64,000 bases of DNA, taken from the NCBI RefSeq assembly GCF_000829695.1, contig NZ_BBNN01000018.1, positions 186,001-250,000 on the forward strand, in the 5' to 3' direction. This DNA is from Streptomyces sp. NBRC 110035. GTDB taxonomy: Bacteria > Actinomycetota > Actinomycetes > Streptomycetales > Streptomycetaceae. The first letter of the stretch is position 1. Each line of letters begins with the position of its first letter. The translations under genes were made by a program, and so were the position numbers. Positions 1 through 10,123 of this stretch are shown piece by piece. The notes below the pieces were generated by a model. It made no database searches, was not told the DNA's origin, and saw only the letters and a program-made list of their open reading frames with translations.

Positions 1-1
1 G

Positions 2-529
2 GCCGGCGCCTTCTCCATGGCCGCGGGCGAGTACACCTCCGTCGCCTCCCAGCGCGAACTCGTCGAGGCCGAGCTGGCCGTCGAGCGACGCGAGCTGCGC
101 AAGCACCCCAAGGACGAGGAGGCCGAACTCGCCGCCCTCTACGAGGCCCGGGGCGTCGAGCCGGAGCTCGCCGCCGAGGTGGCCCGGCAGCTGTCGCGGG
201 ACCCCGAGCAGGCCCTGGAGATCCACGCCCGCGAGGAACTGGGCATCGACCCCGGCGACCTGCCCTCGCCCACCGTGGCCGCGGCCTCCAGTTTCGGCGC
301 CTTCGCGCTCGGCGCGCTGCTCCCCGTCCTGCCGTACCTGCTCGGCGCGAGCGCTCTGTGGCCCGCCGTGCTGGTGGCGCTGCTGGGGCTCTTCCTGTGC
401 GGCGCGGTCGTCGCCAAGGTGACCGCGCGGACCTGGTGGTACAGCGGTCTGCGCCAGCTCGCCCTCGGTGGCGCGGCGGCCGGTGTGACGTACGCCCTGG
501 GCACACTGCTCGGAACGGCCGTAGGATGA
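2..529 (+). CDS. VIT/CCC1 family transporter, 3' part
   Basis: C-terminal 175 residues of a VIT1/CCC1-type membrane transporter; the reading frame is open to the window edge, so the N-terminus lies outside. The family moves Fe2+ or Mn2+ across membranes. The visible part starts with the conserved GAFSMAAGEYTSVASQ segment at the end of a membrane helix. A charged helical region rich in Glu and Arg follows (about residues 22-90), which in this family forms the cytosolic metal-binding domain. The protein ends in two or three hydrophobic helices (from about SSFGAFALGALLP to the end), the last one after the aromatic pair WW. Stop is TGA. The next gene, gltB, starts over 450 bases downstream and is unrelated in function. 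Family assignment is firm; the metal is not decidable from sequence. Confidence 0.85.
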   Translation, partial: AGAFSMAAGEYTSVASQRELVEAELAVERRELRKHPKDEEAELAALYEARGVEPELAAEVARQLSRDPEQALEIHAREELGIDPGDLPSPTVAAASSFGAFALGALLPVLPYLLGASALWPAVLVALLGLFLCGAVVAKVTARTWWYSGLRQLALGGAAAGVTYALGTLLGTAVG

Positions 530-672
530 ACCGGCCCGGACGACCGTGCCCGCACGGCCCGGTACCGCTGCCCCGACCGGGTGCCGGTACGGCGCCCGGC
601 ACGGCGCCCGGCACGGACGAGCAGCACCGGCGCCCCGGCTCCGCTTCCCCGCGAGGGACCGCACAAGTATCT

Positions 673-699
673 GTTACCCGTTGGTTTCGACCGCGTGAC
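673..699 (-). promoter_or_regulatory. GlnR-like box (distal)
   Basis: Read on the minus strand this is GTCAC-N6-GAAAC-N6-GTAAC, matching three of the four half-sites of the GlnR pattern gTnAc-n6-GaAAc-n6-gTnAc-n6-GaAAc exactly; the fourth half-site would be TTGTG and does not match. It lies about 300 bases before the gltB start. Binding is inferred from the pattern only. MtrA is reported to bind overlapping motifs, so it is an alternative ligand. Confidence 0.6.
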
Positions 700-911
700 G
701 ACGGGGCATGAGCCGAAAGCACTGTGGGCAATGAGGCCCACGGCGCAGCCGCGGGAGTGGGTGAAGACGCCCGCCCCCGGACCGGCGGACACCGATCTGC
801 CCGCCCCGGTCCCCCCAGCTTCCACCGCCAGGCGCGGAACCCCCGCCGCGACCTGCATGGTGTCCACATGGTGGAACAGGATGTCCCGCTTACCGGGAAC
901 CGATCCATCGT

Positions 912-938
912 GTAACCTGCACGAAATTTTGCAGTCAC
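912..938 (+). promoter_or_regulatory. GlnR-like box (proximal to gltB)
   Basis: GTAAC-N6-GAAAT-N6-GTCAC on the plus strand: two perfect a-sites and a b-site with one mismatch at its last base, with exact 6-base spacing. The expected fourth half-site (945-949, GGCCA) is absent. It ends 63 bases before the chosen gltB start codon, a typical position for a regulator of nitrogen assimilation genes. Whether it activates or represses cannot be read from sequence. Confidence 0.65.
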
Positions 939-1001
939 GCAGAGGGCCAACGTCGTCCCTCGGCACTTTGCACATGCCACATGACGACGACGGGAGAGCC
1001 G

Positions 1002-4000
1002 ATGCGTACGCCGCGCCAGCCGTCCCAGCATTCCGCGCAGGGCCAGAACTGGTCCTTCATGGATGCTCGCCCTGCCCCGCAGGGCCTGTACGACCCCCGC
1101 GACGAGCACGACGCCTGCGGCGTCGGCTTCGTCGCCACTCTCACCGGCGAGGCGTCCCACACCCTGGTCGAGCAGGCACTCACCGTCCTGCGCAACCTGG
1201 AACACCGCGGCGCCACCGGCTCCGAGCCGGACTCCGGTGACGGCGCGGGCATCCTCTCCCAGGTCCCGGACGCCTTCTTCCGCGAAGTGGCCGGATTCGA
1301 ACTGCCCGAGGCCGGCGCCTATGCCGTGGGCACCGCCTTCCTCCCCGCGGACGCCACCGACGAGACCGTCGCCCGTATCGAGGAGATCGCCGCCACCGAG
1401 GGCCTGACCGTCCTCGGCTGGCGCGAGGTGCCCGTCGCGCCCGACCTGCTCGGCGCCACCGCCCGCTCCACGATGCCCGTCTTCCGCCAGATCTTCGTCA
1501 CGGACCACGCGTCCCGGGGCATCGACCTCGACCGCACGGCCTTCGTGCTGCGCAAGCGCGCCGAGCGCGAGGCCGGCGTCTACTTCCCCTCGCTGTCCGC
1601 GCGGACCATCGTCTACAAGGGCATGCTCACCACCGGCCAGCTCGAGCCCTTCTTCCCCGACCTGTCCGACCGCCGCTTCGGCTCCGCGCTCGCACTGGTG
1701 CACTCCCGGTTCTCCACGAACACCTTCCCCTCGTGGCCCCTCGCACACCCCTACCGCTTCGTCGCCCACAACGGTGAGATCAACACCGTCAAGGGCAACC
1801 GCAACTGGATGCGCGCCCGCGAGTCCCAGCTGGCCTCCGACCGGTTCGGCACCTCCGCCGACCTCGAGCGGATCTTCCCCGTCTGCACCCCGGAGGCCTC
1901 CGACTCGGCGTCCTTCGACGAGGTCCTCGAACTGCTGCACCTCGGCGGCCGCTCCCTGCCGCACTCGGTGCTCATGATGATCCCCGAGGCGTGGGAGAAC
2001 CACGGCTCCATGGACCCCGCACGCCGCGCCTTCTACCAGTACCACTCCACGATGATGGAGCCCTGGGACGGCCCCGCCTGCGTCACCTTCACCGACGGCA
2101 CCCAGGTCGGCGCCGTACTCGACCGCAACGGCCTGCGCCCCGGACGCTACTGGGTCACCGACGACGGCCTCGTCGTCCTCGGCTCCGAGGTCGGCGTCCT
2201 CGACATCGACCCCGCGAAGGTCGTCCGCAAGGGCCGCCTGCAGCCCGGCCGCATGTTCCTCGTCGACACCGCCGAGCACCGCATCATCGAGGACGACGAG
2301 ATCAAGGCCCAGCTCGCCGCCGAACACCCCTACACCCAGTGGCTCGAAGCCGGCGAGATCCAGCTGTCCGACCTGCCCGAGCGCGAGCACATCGTGCACA
2401 CCCATGCCTCGGTCACCCGCCGCCAGCAGACCTTCGGCTACACCGAGGAGGAACTGCGCGTCCTGCTCGCCCCGATGGCCAAGGCCGGCGCCGAGCCCAT
2501 CGGCTCCATGGGCACCGACTCGCCCATCGCCGCCCTGTCGGACCGCCCCCGGCTCCTCTTCGACTACTTCACCCAGCTGTTCGCCCAGGTCACCAACCCG
2601 CCGCTGGACGCGATCCGCGAAGAACTGGTCACCTCCCTGCGCAGCCCGCTCGGCCCCCAGGGCAACCTGCTCGAACCGAGCGCCGCGGCCTGCCGCACCG
2701 TCGTCCTGCCCTTCCCCGTCATCGACAACGACGAGCTCGCCAAGCTCATCCACGTCAACGCCGACGGCGACCTGCCCGGCTTCAAGGCCGCCACCCTCTC
2801 CGGCCTCTACCGCGTCTCCGGCGGCGGCGACAGCCTCGCCGCCCGCATCGACGAGATCTGCGCCGAGGCCGACGCCGCCATCGGCAACGGCGCCCGCCTG
2901 ATCGTCCTGTCCGACCGGCACTCCGACGCCGAGCACGCGCCCATCCCGTCGCTGCTGCTCACCGCGGCCGTCCACCACCACCTCATCCGCACCAAGCAGC
3001 GCACCCAGGTGGGTCTCCTCGTCGAGGCCGGAGACGTCCGCGAGGTCCACCACGTGGCCCTCCTCATCGGCTTCGGCGCCGCCGCCGTCAACCCCTACCT
3101 GGCGATGGAGTCCGTCGAGGACCTCGTCCGCGCCGGCACCTTCCTGCCCGGCATCGAGTCCGAGAAGGCCATCCGCAACCTCATCCACGCCCTCGGCAAG
3201 GGCGTCCTGAAGGTCATGTCCAAGATGGGCATCTCCACCGTCGCCTCCTACCGCGGCGCACAGGTCTTCGAGGCCGTCGGCCTCGACGCGGAATTCGTCG
3301 AGAAGTACTTCCACGGCACCGCCACCAAGATCGGCGGCGTCGGCCTCGACGTCGTCGCGAAGGAGGTCGCCGCCCGCCACGCCAAGGCGTACCCCGCCAC
3401 CGGCATCGCCCCCGCGCACCGCGCGCTCGACATCGGCGGCGAGTACCAGTGGCGCCGCGAGGGCGAACCGCACCTGTTCGACCCCGAGACGGTCTTCCGC
3501 CTCCAGCACTCCACGCGCTCCGGCCGCTACGACGTCTTCAAGCAGTACACCGACCGCGTCAACGAGCAGTCCGAGCGCCTGATGACGCTCCGCGGCCTCT
3601 TCGGCTTCACCTCGGACCGGGGGCCGATCCCCCTCGACGAGGTCGAACCGGTCTCCGCGATCGTCAAGCGCTTCTCCACCGGCGCCATGTCGTACGGCTC
3701 CATCTCCCAGGAGGCGCACGAGACCCTCGCCATCGCCATGAACCAGCTCGGCGGCAAGTCGAACACCGGTGAGGGCGGCGAGGACCCGGAGCGCCTGTAC
3801 GACCCGGCCCGCCGCTCCTCCATCAAGCAGGTCGCCTCCGGCCGCTTCGGTGTGACCTCCGAGTACCTGGTCAACGCGGACGACATCCAGATCAAGATGG
3901 CCCAGGGCGCCAAGCCCGGCGAGGGCGGCCAGCTGCCCGGCCACAAGGTCTACCCGTGGGTCGCCAGGACCCGCCACTCCACGCCCGGCGTCGGCCTCAT

Positions 4001-5606
4001 CTCCCCGCCGCCGCACCACGACATCTACTCCATCGAGGACCTCGCCCAGCTCATCCACGACCTGAAGAACGCCAACCCCCAGGCGCGCATCCACGTCAAG
4101 CTGGTCTCCGAGGTCGGCGTCGGCACCGTCGCCGCCGGCGTCTCCAAGGCCCACGCCGACGTCGTGCTCATCTCCGGCCACGACGGAGGCACCGGCGCCT
4201 CCCCGCTGACCTCCCTCAAGCACGCCGGCGGCCCCTGGGAGCTCGGCCTCGCCGAAACCCAGCAGACCCTGCTCCTCAACGGCCTGCGCGACCGGATCGT
4301 CGTCCAGACCGACGGCCAGCTCAAGACCGGCCGCGACGTCGTCATCGCGGCCCTCCTGGGCGCCGAGGAGTTCGGCTTCGCGACCGCCCCGCTGGTCGTC
4401 TCCGGCTGCGTCATGATGCGCGTCTGCCACCTGGACACCTGCCCGGTCGGCATCGCCACGCAGAACCCGGTCCTGCGCGACCGGTTCGCCGGCAAGGCCG
4501 AGTACATCGTCAACTTCTTCCGCTTCGTCGCCGAAGAGGTCCGCGAACTCCTCGCCGAACTCGGCTTCCGCTCCATCGAGGAGGCCGTCGGCCACGCCGA
4601 GGTCCTCGACGTCACCCGCGCGGTGGACCACTGGAAGGCACAGGGCCTCGACCTGGCTCCCCTCTTCCACGTGCCCGGCCTGCCCGAAGGCGCCGTCCGC
4701 CACCGGACCGTCACCCAGGACCACGGCCTGGCGAAGGCCCTCGACAACGAGCTGATCAAACTCGCCGCCGACGCCCTCGCCGCCGACGGCGCGAGCGAGG
4801 CCCAGCCCGTACGCGCCCAGGTCCCCATCCGCAACATCAACCGCACCGTCGGCACGATGCTCGGCCACGAGGTGACGAAGAAGTTCGGCGGCGCCGGCCT
4901 GCCCGACGACACCGTCGACATCACCTTCACCGGATCCGCCGGCCAGTCCTTCGGCGCCTTCGTCCCGCGCGGCATCACGCTGCGCCTGGAGGGTGACGCC
5001 AACGACTACGTCGGCAAGGGCCTGTCCGGCGGCCGGATCGTCGTCCGCCCCGACCGGGGCGCCGACCACCTCGCCGAGTACTCCACCATCGCCGGCAACA
5101 CCCTCGCCTACGGCGCCACCGGCGGCGAGATGTTCCTGCGCGGCAAGGTCGGCGAACGCTTCTGCGTCCGCAACTCCGGCGCGCTCGTCGTCTCCGAGGG
5201 CGTCGGCGACCACGGCTGCGAGTACATGACCGGCGGCCAGGCGGTCGTCCTCGGCGAGACCGGACGCAACTTCGCGGCCGGCATGTCCGGCGGCACCGCC
5301 TACGTCATCGACCTCGACCGGGACAACGTCAACCCCGGACACCTGGACGCCGTCCACGAGCTCGACGACACCGACCGCGCCTGGCTGCACGACGTGGTGC
5401 GCCGGCACCAGGAGGAGACGGGCTCCACCGTCGCCGCCAAGCTGCTGGCCGAGTGGGACGGCCCCGACGGAGGCGCCGCCCGCTTCAGCAAGATCATCCC
5501 CAGTACGTACCAGGCAGTGCTCGCCGCCAAGGACGCCGCCGAGCGAGCCGGACTCTCCGAGTCCGACACCCACCGGAAGATGATGGAGGCGGCGACCAAT
5601 GGCTGA
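1002..5606 (+). CDS. gltB: Glutamate synthase (NADPH), large subunit
   Basis: Large subunit of GOGAT. It hydrolyses glutamine to glutamate and ammonia, channels the ammonia, and makes a second glutamate from 2-oxoglutarate. At 1534 residues it has the full family length. Order of domains: an N-terminal class II glutamine amidotransferase whose catalytic Cys39 (DACGVGF) would become residue 1 after propeptide removal; a central domain; an FMN-binding synthase domain with the 3Fe-4S cysteines in [13 protein letters not shown]; and the C-terminal GXGXG-type beta-helix with repeated Gly motifs. I chose ATG 1002 because GGGAGAG stands just before it; an in-frame ATG at 981 would add seven residues and has no ribosome site. 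It overlaps gltD by 8 bases, so the two are one operon. Two GlnR-like boxes upstream suggest nitrogen control. Confidence 0.97.
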   Translation: MRTPRQPSQHSAQGQNWSFMDARPAPQGLYDPRDEHDACGVGFVATLTGEASHTLVEQALTVLRNLEHRGATGSEPDSGDGAGILSQVPDAFFREVAGFELPEAGAYAVGTAFLPADATDETVARIEEIAATEGLTVLGWREVPVAPDLLGATARSTMPVFRQIFVTDHASRGIDLDRTAFVLRKRAEREAGVYFPSLSARTIVYKGMLTTGQLEPFFPDLSDRRFGSALALVHSRFSTNTFPSWPLAHPYRFVAHNGEINTVKGNRNWMRARESQLASDRFGTSADLERIFPVCTPEASDSASFDEVLELLHLGGRSLPHSVLMMIPEAWENHGSMDPARRAFYQYHSTMMEPWDGPACVTFTDGTQVGAVLDRNGLRPGRYWVTDDGLVVLGSEVGVLDIDPAKVVRKGRLQPGRMFLVDTAEHRIIEDDEIKAQLAAEHPYTQWLEAGEIQLSDLPEREHIVHTHASVTRRQQTFGYTEEELRVLLAPMAKAGAEPIGSMGTDSPIAALSDRPRLLFDYFTQLFAQVTNPPLDAIREELVTSLRSPLGPQGNLLEPSAAACRTVVLPFPVIDNDELAKLIHVNADGDLPGFKAATLSGLYRVSGGGDSLAARIDEICAEADAAIGNGARLIVLSDRHSDAEHAPIPSLLLTAAVHHHLIRTKQRTQVGLLVEAGDVREVHHVALLIGFGAAAVNPYLAMESVEDLVRAGTFLPGIESEKAIRNLIHALGKGVLKVMSKMGISTVASYRGAQVFEAVGLDAEFVEKYFHGTATKIGGVGLDVVAKEVAARHAKAYPATGIAPAHRALDIGGEYQWRREGEPHLFDPETVFRLQHSTRSGRYDVFKQYTDRVNEQSERLMTLRGLFGFTSDRGPIPLDEVEPVSAIVKRFSTGAMSYGSISQEAHETLAIAMNQLGGKSNTGEGGEDPERLYDPARRSSIKQVASGRFGVTSEYLVNADDIQIKMAQGAKPGEGGQLPGHKVYPWVARTRHSTPGVGLISPPPHHDIYSIEDLAQLIHDLKNANPQARIHVKLVSEVGVGTVAAGVSKAHADVVLISGHDGGTGASPLTSLKHAGGPWELGLAETQQTLLLNGLRDRIVVQTDGQLKTGRDVVIAALLGAEEFGFATAPLVVSGCVMMRVCHLDTCPVGIATQNPVLRDRFAGKAEYIVNFFRFVAEEVRELLAELGFRSIEEAVGHAEVLDVTRAVDHWKAQGLDLAPLFHVPGLPEGAVRHRTVTQDHGLAKALDNELIKLAADALAADGASEAQPVRAQVPIRNINRTVGTMLGHEVTKKFGGAGLPDDTVDITFTGSAGQSFGAFVPRGITLRLEGDANDYVGKGLSGGRIVVRPDRGADHLAEYSTIAGNTLAYGATGGEMFLRGKVGERFCVRNSGALVVSEGVGDHGCEYMTGGQAVVLGETGRNFAAGMSGGTAYVIDLDRDNVNPGHLDAVHELDDTDRAWLHDVVRRHQEETGSTVAAKLLAEWDGPDGGAARFSKIIPSTYQAVLAAKDAAERAGLSESDTHRKMMEAATNG

Positions 5607-7062
5607 TCCGAAGGGCTTCTTGAACCACGGCCGCGAGGTCGCCACCTCCCGCCCGGCCACCGAACGCGTCAAGGACTGGAACGAGGTCTACGTCCCCGGC
5701 TCCCTGCTGCCGATCATCAGCAAGCAGGCGAGCCGCTGCATGGACTGCGGCATCCCGTTCTGCCACAACGGCTGCCCGCTCGGAAACCTCATCCCCGAGT
5801 GGAACGACTACGCCTACCGCGAGGACTGGTCGGCGGCGAGCGAACGCCTGCACGCCACCAACAACTTCCCGGAGTTCACCGGCCGCCTGTGCCCCGCTCC
5901 GTGCGAGTCGGCGTGCGTGCTCGGCATCAACCAGCCGCCGGTCACCATCAAGAACGTCGAGGTCTCCATCATCGACAAGGCGTGGGAGACCGGCGACGTC
6001 GCCCCGCAGATCCCCGAACGCCTCTCCGGCAAGACCGTCGCCGTCGTCGGCTCGGGACCGGCCGGCCTCGCCGCCGCCCAGCAGCTGACCCGGGCCGGCC
6101 ACACGGTCGCCGTGTACGAGCGGGCGGACCGCATCGGCGGCCTCCTGCGCTACGGCATCCCCGAGTTCAAGATGGAGAAGCGGCACATCAACCGCCGTAT
6201 CGAACAGATGCGCGCGGAGGGCACCAAGTTCCGCACCGGTGTCGAGATCGGCCGGGACATGCCGGCCACCGCGCTGCGCAAGCGCTACGACGCCGTCGTC
6301 CTCGCCGTCGGCGCGACGACCGCGCGCGACCTGCCGGTACCGGGCCGCGAACTGGCCGGCATCCACCAGGCCATGGAGTACCTGCCGCTGGCCAACAAGG
6401 TCCAGGAGGGCGACTACGTCGCCCCGCCGATCACCGCCGAGGGCAAGCACGTCGTCGTCATCGGTGGCGGCGACACCGGCGCCGACTGCGTGGGCACCGC
6501 CCACCGCCAGGGCGCCGCCTCCGTCACCCAGCTCGAGATCATGCCCCGCCCGAACGAGGAGCGCGACGCCCTCTCCCAGCCCTGGCCGACCTTCCCCATG
6601 CTCTACAAGGTCACCTCCGCGCACGAGGAGGGCGGCGAGCGGGTCTACTCCGTCTCCACCACCCACTTCGAGGGCGACGAGGACGGCAACGTGCAGTGGC
6701 TGCACCTGACCGAGGTCGAGTTCGTCGACGGCAAGCTCACCCAGAAGCCCGGCACCGAGCGCAGGATCCCGGCCCAGCTGGTCACCCTCGCCATGGGCTT
6801 CACCGGCACCGACCGGGACAACGGCCTGGTCGAGCAGTTCGGCCTGGAACTCGACGCACGGGGCAACATCGCCCGCGACGCCGACTTCCAGACCAGCGTG
6901 CCGGGCGTCTTCGTCGCCGGTGACGCCGGACGCGGCCAGTCGCTCATCGTCTGGGCGATCGCCGAGGGCCGCTCCGCCGCCCGCGGCTGCGACCGCCACC
7001 TCACCGGGACGAGCGAACTGCACGCCCCGATCCGCCCGACCGACCGCTCCCTGATGGTGTGA
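5599..7062 (+). CDS. gltD: Glutamate synthase, small subunit
   Basis: 487-residue beta subunit of GOGAT; it takes electrons from NADPH through FAD and passes them via iron-sulfur clusters to GltB. The N-terminal ferredoxin-like domain has the cluster cysteines in [14 protein letters not shown] and [10 protein letters not shown]. An FAD Rossmann motif follows ([14 protein letters not shown], about residue 148), then an NADPH motif ([14 protein letters not shown], about residue 287) and a C-terminal FAD motif ending [19 protein letters not shown]. The ATG lies inside the last codons of gltB (ATGGCTGA), which implies translational coupling. A paralogue is encoded at 54992-56488. Followed by a hairpin terminator. 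Confidence 0.97.
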   Translation: MADPKGFLNHGREVATSRPATERVKDWNEVYVPGSLLPIISKQASRCMDCGIPFCHNGCPLGNLIPEWNDYAYREDWSAASERLHATNNFPEFTGRLCPAPCESACVLGINQPPVTIKNVEVSIIDKAWETGDVAPQIPERLSGKTVAVVGSGPAGLAAAQQLTRAGHTVAVYERADRIGGLLRYGIPEFKMEKRHINRRIEQMRAEGTKFRTGVEIGRDMPATALRKRYDAVVLAVGATTARDLPVPGRELAGIHQAMEYLPLANKVQEGDYVAPPITAEGKHVVVIGGGDTGADCVGTAHRQGAASVTQLEIMPRPNEERDALSQPWPTFPMLYKVTSAHEEGGERVYSVSTTHFEGDEDGNVQWLHLTEVEFVDGKLTQKPGTERRIPAQLVTLAMGFTGTDRDNGLVEQFGLELDARGNIARDADFQTSVPGVFVAGDAGRGQSLIVWAIAEGRSAARGCDRHLTGTSELHAPIRPTDRSLMV

Positions 7063-7084
7063 CCGGCCCGCCCGCACCCCACCA

Positions 7085-7137
7085 CGCGGTCCGGACCGCA
7101 CCGGCCCGGACCGCGCACGACGGGACCTGACGGTCCC
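7085..7137 (+). terminator. Terminator region after gltBD
   Basis: A perfect 9-base inverted repeat, CGCGGTCCG at 7085-7093 and CGGACCGCG at 7107-7115, is followed by a second small hairpin, GGGACC-TGAC-GGTCCC at 7122-7137. There is no T-tract, which is usual for Streptomyces. The distance from the gltD stop and the lack of a downstream plus-strand gene fit transcription termination. Confidence 0.6.
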
Positions 7138-7281
7138 CCACAGAGGTCCCGTACAAAGGCGTACGGAACAACAGGTGGCGCCTGCCCGCCAGTCCCCGAC
7201 CGGACGAACCGGGCAGGCGCTGCCGCATGCCCCCACCCGCTCCCCGCGCGCTCCCCGCACGGTCGGGGAACCCGGAAGGTC

Positions 7282-8187
7282 TCAGGGAATCCGGAAGGTC
7301 TCCCCGTGCACCTGCCACGTCAGCGGCGCGGACAGCTCCAGGTTCCCCTCCCGCAGGAACCGGCGCTGGGCGGTGTCGATCCGGGACGTGTCCGCGCCCG
7401 CGTCCCGTGCCAGCACCGCGGCGCGGCGCACCTCCAGGAACGCCTCCAGGTACGCCTCCTCACCGCCACCCCCGCCCGGCGTCCCCGCCTTGCGCACCGC
7501 CTGCTCCCGGATGCCGTAGAAGCCCGCGGGAGAGGTGTCGGGACCGTGCGCGACCATCGCGTCGTAGTACACGAACTGACCGAGCGTACCGAGGCCGTCG
7601 AGCTTCGCCATCCGCACCGCCGGCTCGAAGTACACCCGGTCGCGCTCGGCCTCCTGGGCCGCCCGGAACGCCGGCACCTCCGCCTCGGCCCGCCAGGCGT
7701 CCGTGAAGCCCGGATCCAGACCCTCGTGCGAATCCGTGCCGTCCACCTCGCGCAGCGCCGGCAGATACCCCGCCAGACCGTTGCCCGGGTGGTCCTCGGT
7801 ATAGCCCTCGACCAGGGCGAGCAGGTCGTGGGTGCCGGTGCAGAAACCGACGATGCCGGCCGTGTAGCCGTCCCCGTCACCGGCGTCCTCGATGACGCCG
7901 TAGGTCTCCCGCCAGCGCAGCGTCGAGTTCTCGGCGCTCGCCAAAATCTGCTGGGCGAGTTCCTTCTTCGCCGGGGCGGCCAGCCCCGGCGGCCGACTCG
8001 TCACCAGCCTGTCGTCCTCGGCCGACTCCGACTCGGCGCGCTCCTTCGCCAGCTCTCCCGCATGCGGCGAGGCGGACACGGCCGGGCCCCCGCCCACGGC
8101 CGCGCCGTCGGACCCCCCGGGCACCGACAGGTACACGGCCGTCGCCACCACGGGTACAGCCGCGATCAGCAGAGCCGAACGCTTCAC
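7282..8187 (-). CDS. GH46 chitosanase, exported or membrane-anchored
   Basis: 301-residue chitosanase of glycoside hydrolase family 46, which cuts chitosan inside the chain by inversion. Residues ~75-301 match the family: the catalytic acid Glu is in ILASAENST and the catalytic base Asp in EDAGDGDGYTAGIVGF, equivalent to E22 and D40 of the Streptomyces N174 enzyme; the family motif LREVDGTDSHEGL is also present. The N-terminus is short and basic (KRS), followed by one hydrophobic helix (about residues 5-20) and a low-complexity Gly/Ser/Ala then charged linker to residue ~70. No clear signal peptidase site is visible, so it may stay anchored. The GTG start overlaps the stop of the rhomboid gene (GTGA), so translation is coupled. 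No independent promoter is evident. Confidence 0.92.
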   Translation of the reverse strand: MKRSALLIAAVPVVATAVYLSVPGGSDGAAVGGGPAVSASPHAGELAKERAESESAEDDRLVTSRPPGLAAPAKKELAQQILASAENSTLRWRETYGVIEDAGDGDGYTAGIVGFCTGTHDLLALVEGYTEDHPGNGLAGYLPALREVDGTDSHEGLDPGFTDAWRAEAEVPAFRAAQEAERDRVYFEPAVRMAKLDGLGTLGQFVYYDAMVAHGPDTSPAGFYGIREQAVRKAGTPGGGGGEEAYLEAFLEVRRAAVLARDAGADTSRIDTAQRRFLREGNLELSAPLTWQVHGETFRIP

Positions 8188-9113
8188 CGGGAAACACCTC
8201 CACCCTTCAGTTCCGCCACCTCGACCACCGTCAGGACCACGAGCAGCCCGAGCAGCACCAGACACGCTCCCGCCTGCAGCACCATACGGTGCCTGCCCCT
8301 GGGCGCGTACGCGAAGGCCACCGCCACTGCACCGCCCGTCAGCAGCCCCCCGAGATGCCCCTCCCAGGACGTGGCCACCGCGGAGATCACCAGCCACAGC
8401 AGCAGCCCGCCCATGAACCGGTTGACCACCCCCATGTCGGCGCCGATCCGACGGGCCAGCACGTAGTACCCCGCACCCAGCCCGAAGACCGCCCCGGACG
8501 CACCCACCACGGAATCCTGCGGCGCCAGCAGCAGCACCAGCACCGAACCACCCAGCGCCGACAGCAGATACAGCACGAGACAGTGCACCCGGCCCAGCAT
8601 CGGCTCGACAACCCGGCCCAGGTTCCACAACGCCACCATGTTCATGGCGATGTGCAGGATCCCGAACGTGCCCTCGGCGGGCGGCAGATGCAGGAAGGCA
8701 CCGGTCAGCAGCCGGTACCACTCCCCGTCCAACACGCCCTCCGGACGGAAACCCTCGAACAGCGGCCCCTCGACCCACAGATAGTGACCGCCGTCCGGCC
8801 CGACCAGCCCCGCCCCCAGCATCGCGAACCGGTCCACCACCTCCGGCAGCGCCAGCTCCGCCAGATACACCACCACACAGACGGCGATCAGCACGTACGT
8901 CACCACCGGCACCGCCGAGACACGGCCGCCGACCACGGTACGGGCCTGCCGCACCGACCGCACGCCCTCCTTCACACAGCCCGGACACTGATGGCCGACC
9001 GCCGCCTCACGCATGCAGTCCGGGCAGATGTACCGGTCGCAGCGCACACAGCGGACACGGCACTCCACCTTCGGATGGCGGTAACAGGTGGTCACGGTGG
9101 ACTCGGAATCCAC
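8184..9113 (-). CDS. Rhomboid-family intramembrane serine protease
   Basis: 309 residues. The N-terminal 55 residues form a zinc-ribbon/B-box-like module with paired cysteines (CYRHP, CVRCDRYICPDC, CPGC). A rhomboid domain of about six membrane helices follows. The catalytic Ser is in GASGAVFGLG and the catalytic His in SWEGHLGGLLTG; the loop-1 region is long. Rhomboids cleave single-pass membrane proteins within or near the helix. GTG 9113 was chosen because AGGAG stands 7 bases upstream, and the next codons give the Cys-rich start seen in actinobacterial members. The gene is divergent from the VWA gene and its stop overlaps the chitosanase start, so the two form an operon. Confidence 0.92.
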   Translation of the reverse strand: MDSESTVTTCYRHPKVECRVRCVRCDRYICPDCMREAAVGHQCPGCVKEGVRSVRQARTVVGGRVSAVPVVTYVLIAVCVVVYLAELALPEVVDRFAMLGAGLVGPDGGHYLWVEGPLFEGFRPEGVLDGEWYRLLTGAFLHLPPAEGTFGILHIAMNMVALWNLGRVVEPMLGRVHCLVLYLLSALGGSVLVLLLAPQDSVVGASGAVFGLGAGYYVLARRIGADMGVVNRFMGGLLLWLVISAVATSWEGHLGGLLTGGAVAVAFAYAPRGRHRMVLQAGACLVLLGLLVVLTVVEVAELKGGGVSR

Positions 9114-9257
9114 GAGCCGGCTCCTAGCGAAGAACGGGACGGACGAGCCGGTGGGGACGGCGGCGAACAAAATAGCCAACAGCGGGGGAGCGCCGCGAAG
9201 GCGGGGTCGAGGTGCCGTACCCTCGGCGCCAGTCCCGGTGACCGAGAGGAAACGCGC

Positions 9258-9980
9258 ATGGCCGCGATCAGCCTGACCAAGATCGAGGAAACCGCGCCCC
9301 AGCTGGTCAGCCTGTACAAAACCGCAGGACACGCCGTGTCCGGACACGGACCGGACGGCCTGCGCGCCGCGGTCTACCTCGTACTCGACCACTCCGGATC
9401 GATGAGGCCGTACTACAAGGACGGCAGCGTCCAGGCACTCGCCGACCGGGTGCTGGGCCTGTCCGCCCACCTCGACGACGACGGCATCGTCCCGGTGGTG
9501 TTCTTCTCCACGGACATCGACGCCGTCACCCACATCACCCTCGCCGACCACGAGGGACGGGTCGAACGAATCGCGGCCGGACTCGGCCACAGGGGAAGGA
9601 CCAGCTACCACCTGGCCATGGACGCCGTCATCGACCACTACCTCGACAGCAGAACGACCGAGCCGGCCCTCGTCGTCTTCCAGACCGACGGCGCCCCCGT
9701 CAACCGCCTCGCCGCACAGCGCTACCTGTGCAAGGCGGCGAAACTACCGCTGTTCTGGCAGTTCATCGGCTTCGGCGACCCCGACAGCCGCCAGTTCGAC
9801 CACCTGCGCACACTGGACGACCTGGCCGTGCCGGACCAGCGGATCGTCGACAACGCAGGCTTCTTCCTCGCGGGCACCGACCCCCGCACACTGCCCGACA
9901 CCGAACTGTACGACCGGCTGCTGGACGGGTTCCCCACCTGGCTGGCGGCCGCGCGGACGCGCGGGATCGTAGCGCCGTAG
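9258..9980 (+). CDS. VWA-domain protein (TerY/TerF-like)
   Basis: 240-residue protein made of a single von Willebrand factor A domain. The MIDAS metal-binding motif DxSxS is seen as DHSGSM (about residue 47); the second MIDAS threonine is probably in GRTSYH and the Asp in FQTDGAP. The family is best known from tellurite- and stress-linked gene sets together with TerD proteins, but no ter gene is present in this window, so the role is unknown. ATG 9258 follows GAGAGGAAA. The promoter region is shared with the divergent rhomboid gene. The stop region contains three tandem copies of CGCCGTAG-like sequence, which is a local curiosity. Confidence 0.85.
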   Translation: MAAISLTKIEETAPQLVSLYKTAGHAVSGHGPDGLRAAVYLVLDHSGSMRPYYKDGSVQALADRVLGLSAHLDDDGIVPVVFFSTDIDAVTHITLADHEGRVERIAAGLGHRGRTSYHLAMDAVIDHYLDSRTTEPALVVFQTDGAPVNRLAAQRYLCKAAKLPLFWQFIGFGDPDSRQFDHLRTLDDLAVPDQRIVDNAGFFLAGTDPRTLPDTELYDRLLDGFPTWLAAARTRGIVAP

Positions 9981-10123
9981 CGCCGTAGCCCGGACACGCG
10001 GCACAACGGTGTCCTCCAGCAGCACAGCGGCCGCAGGATCGGCCCGCACCCCGGGCACGCGGCACAACGACCGCCGACCGCGAACACCCGGCACCCCACC
10101 ACAGCCCCGTAGGCTGACTCCCC

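Larger units (their letters stand above)
530..1001. other. Intergenic region upstream of gltB
   Basis: No convincing gene lies here. It holds two GlnR-like boxes (listed separately) and a few short GC-rich inverted repeats just after the VIT gene, such as GTACCG at 562 pairing with CGGTAC at 585. These may serve as a weak terminator. The stretch from about 880 to 940 is visibly AT-richer than its surroundings, as expected for a promoter, but I could not place a -10/-35 pair with confidence. Confidence 0.6.

Noticed and set aside
1991..3772. Arg/Pro-rich frame inside gltB
   Set aside because: Frame-shifted reading of gltB; composition typical of chance frames in high-GC DNA.
5494..7260. A 588-codon open frame opposite gltD
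   Set aside because: Antisense to a complete gltD; low complexity and no ribosome site.
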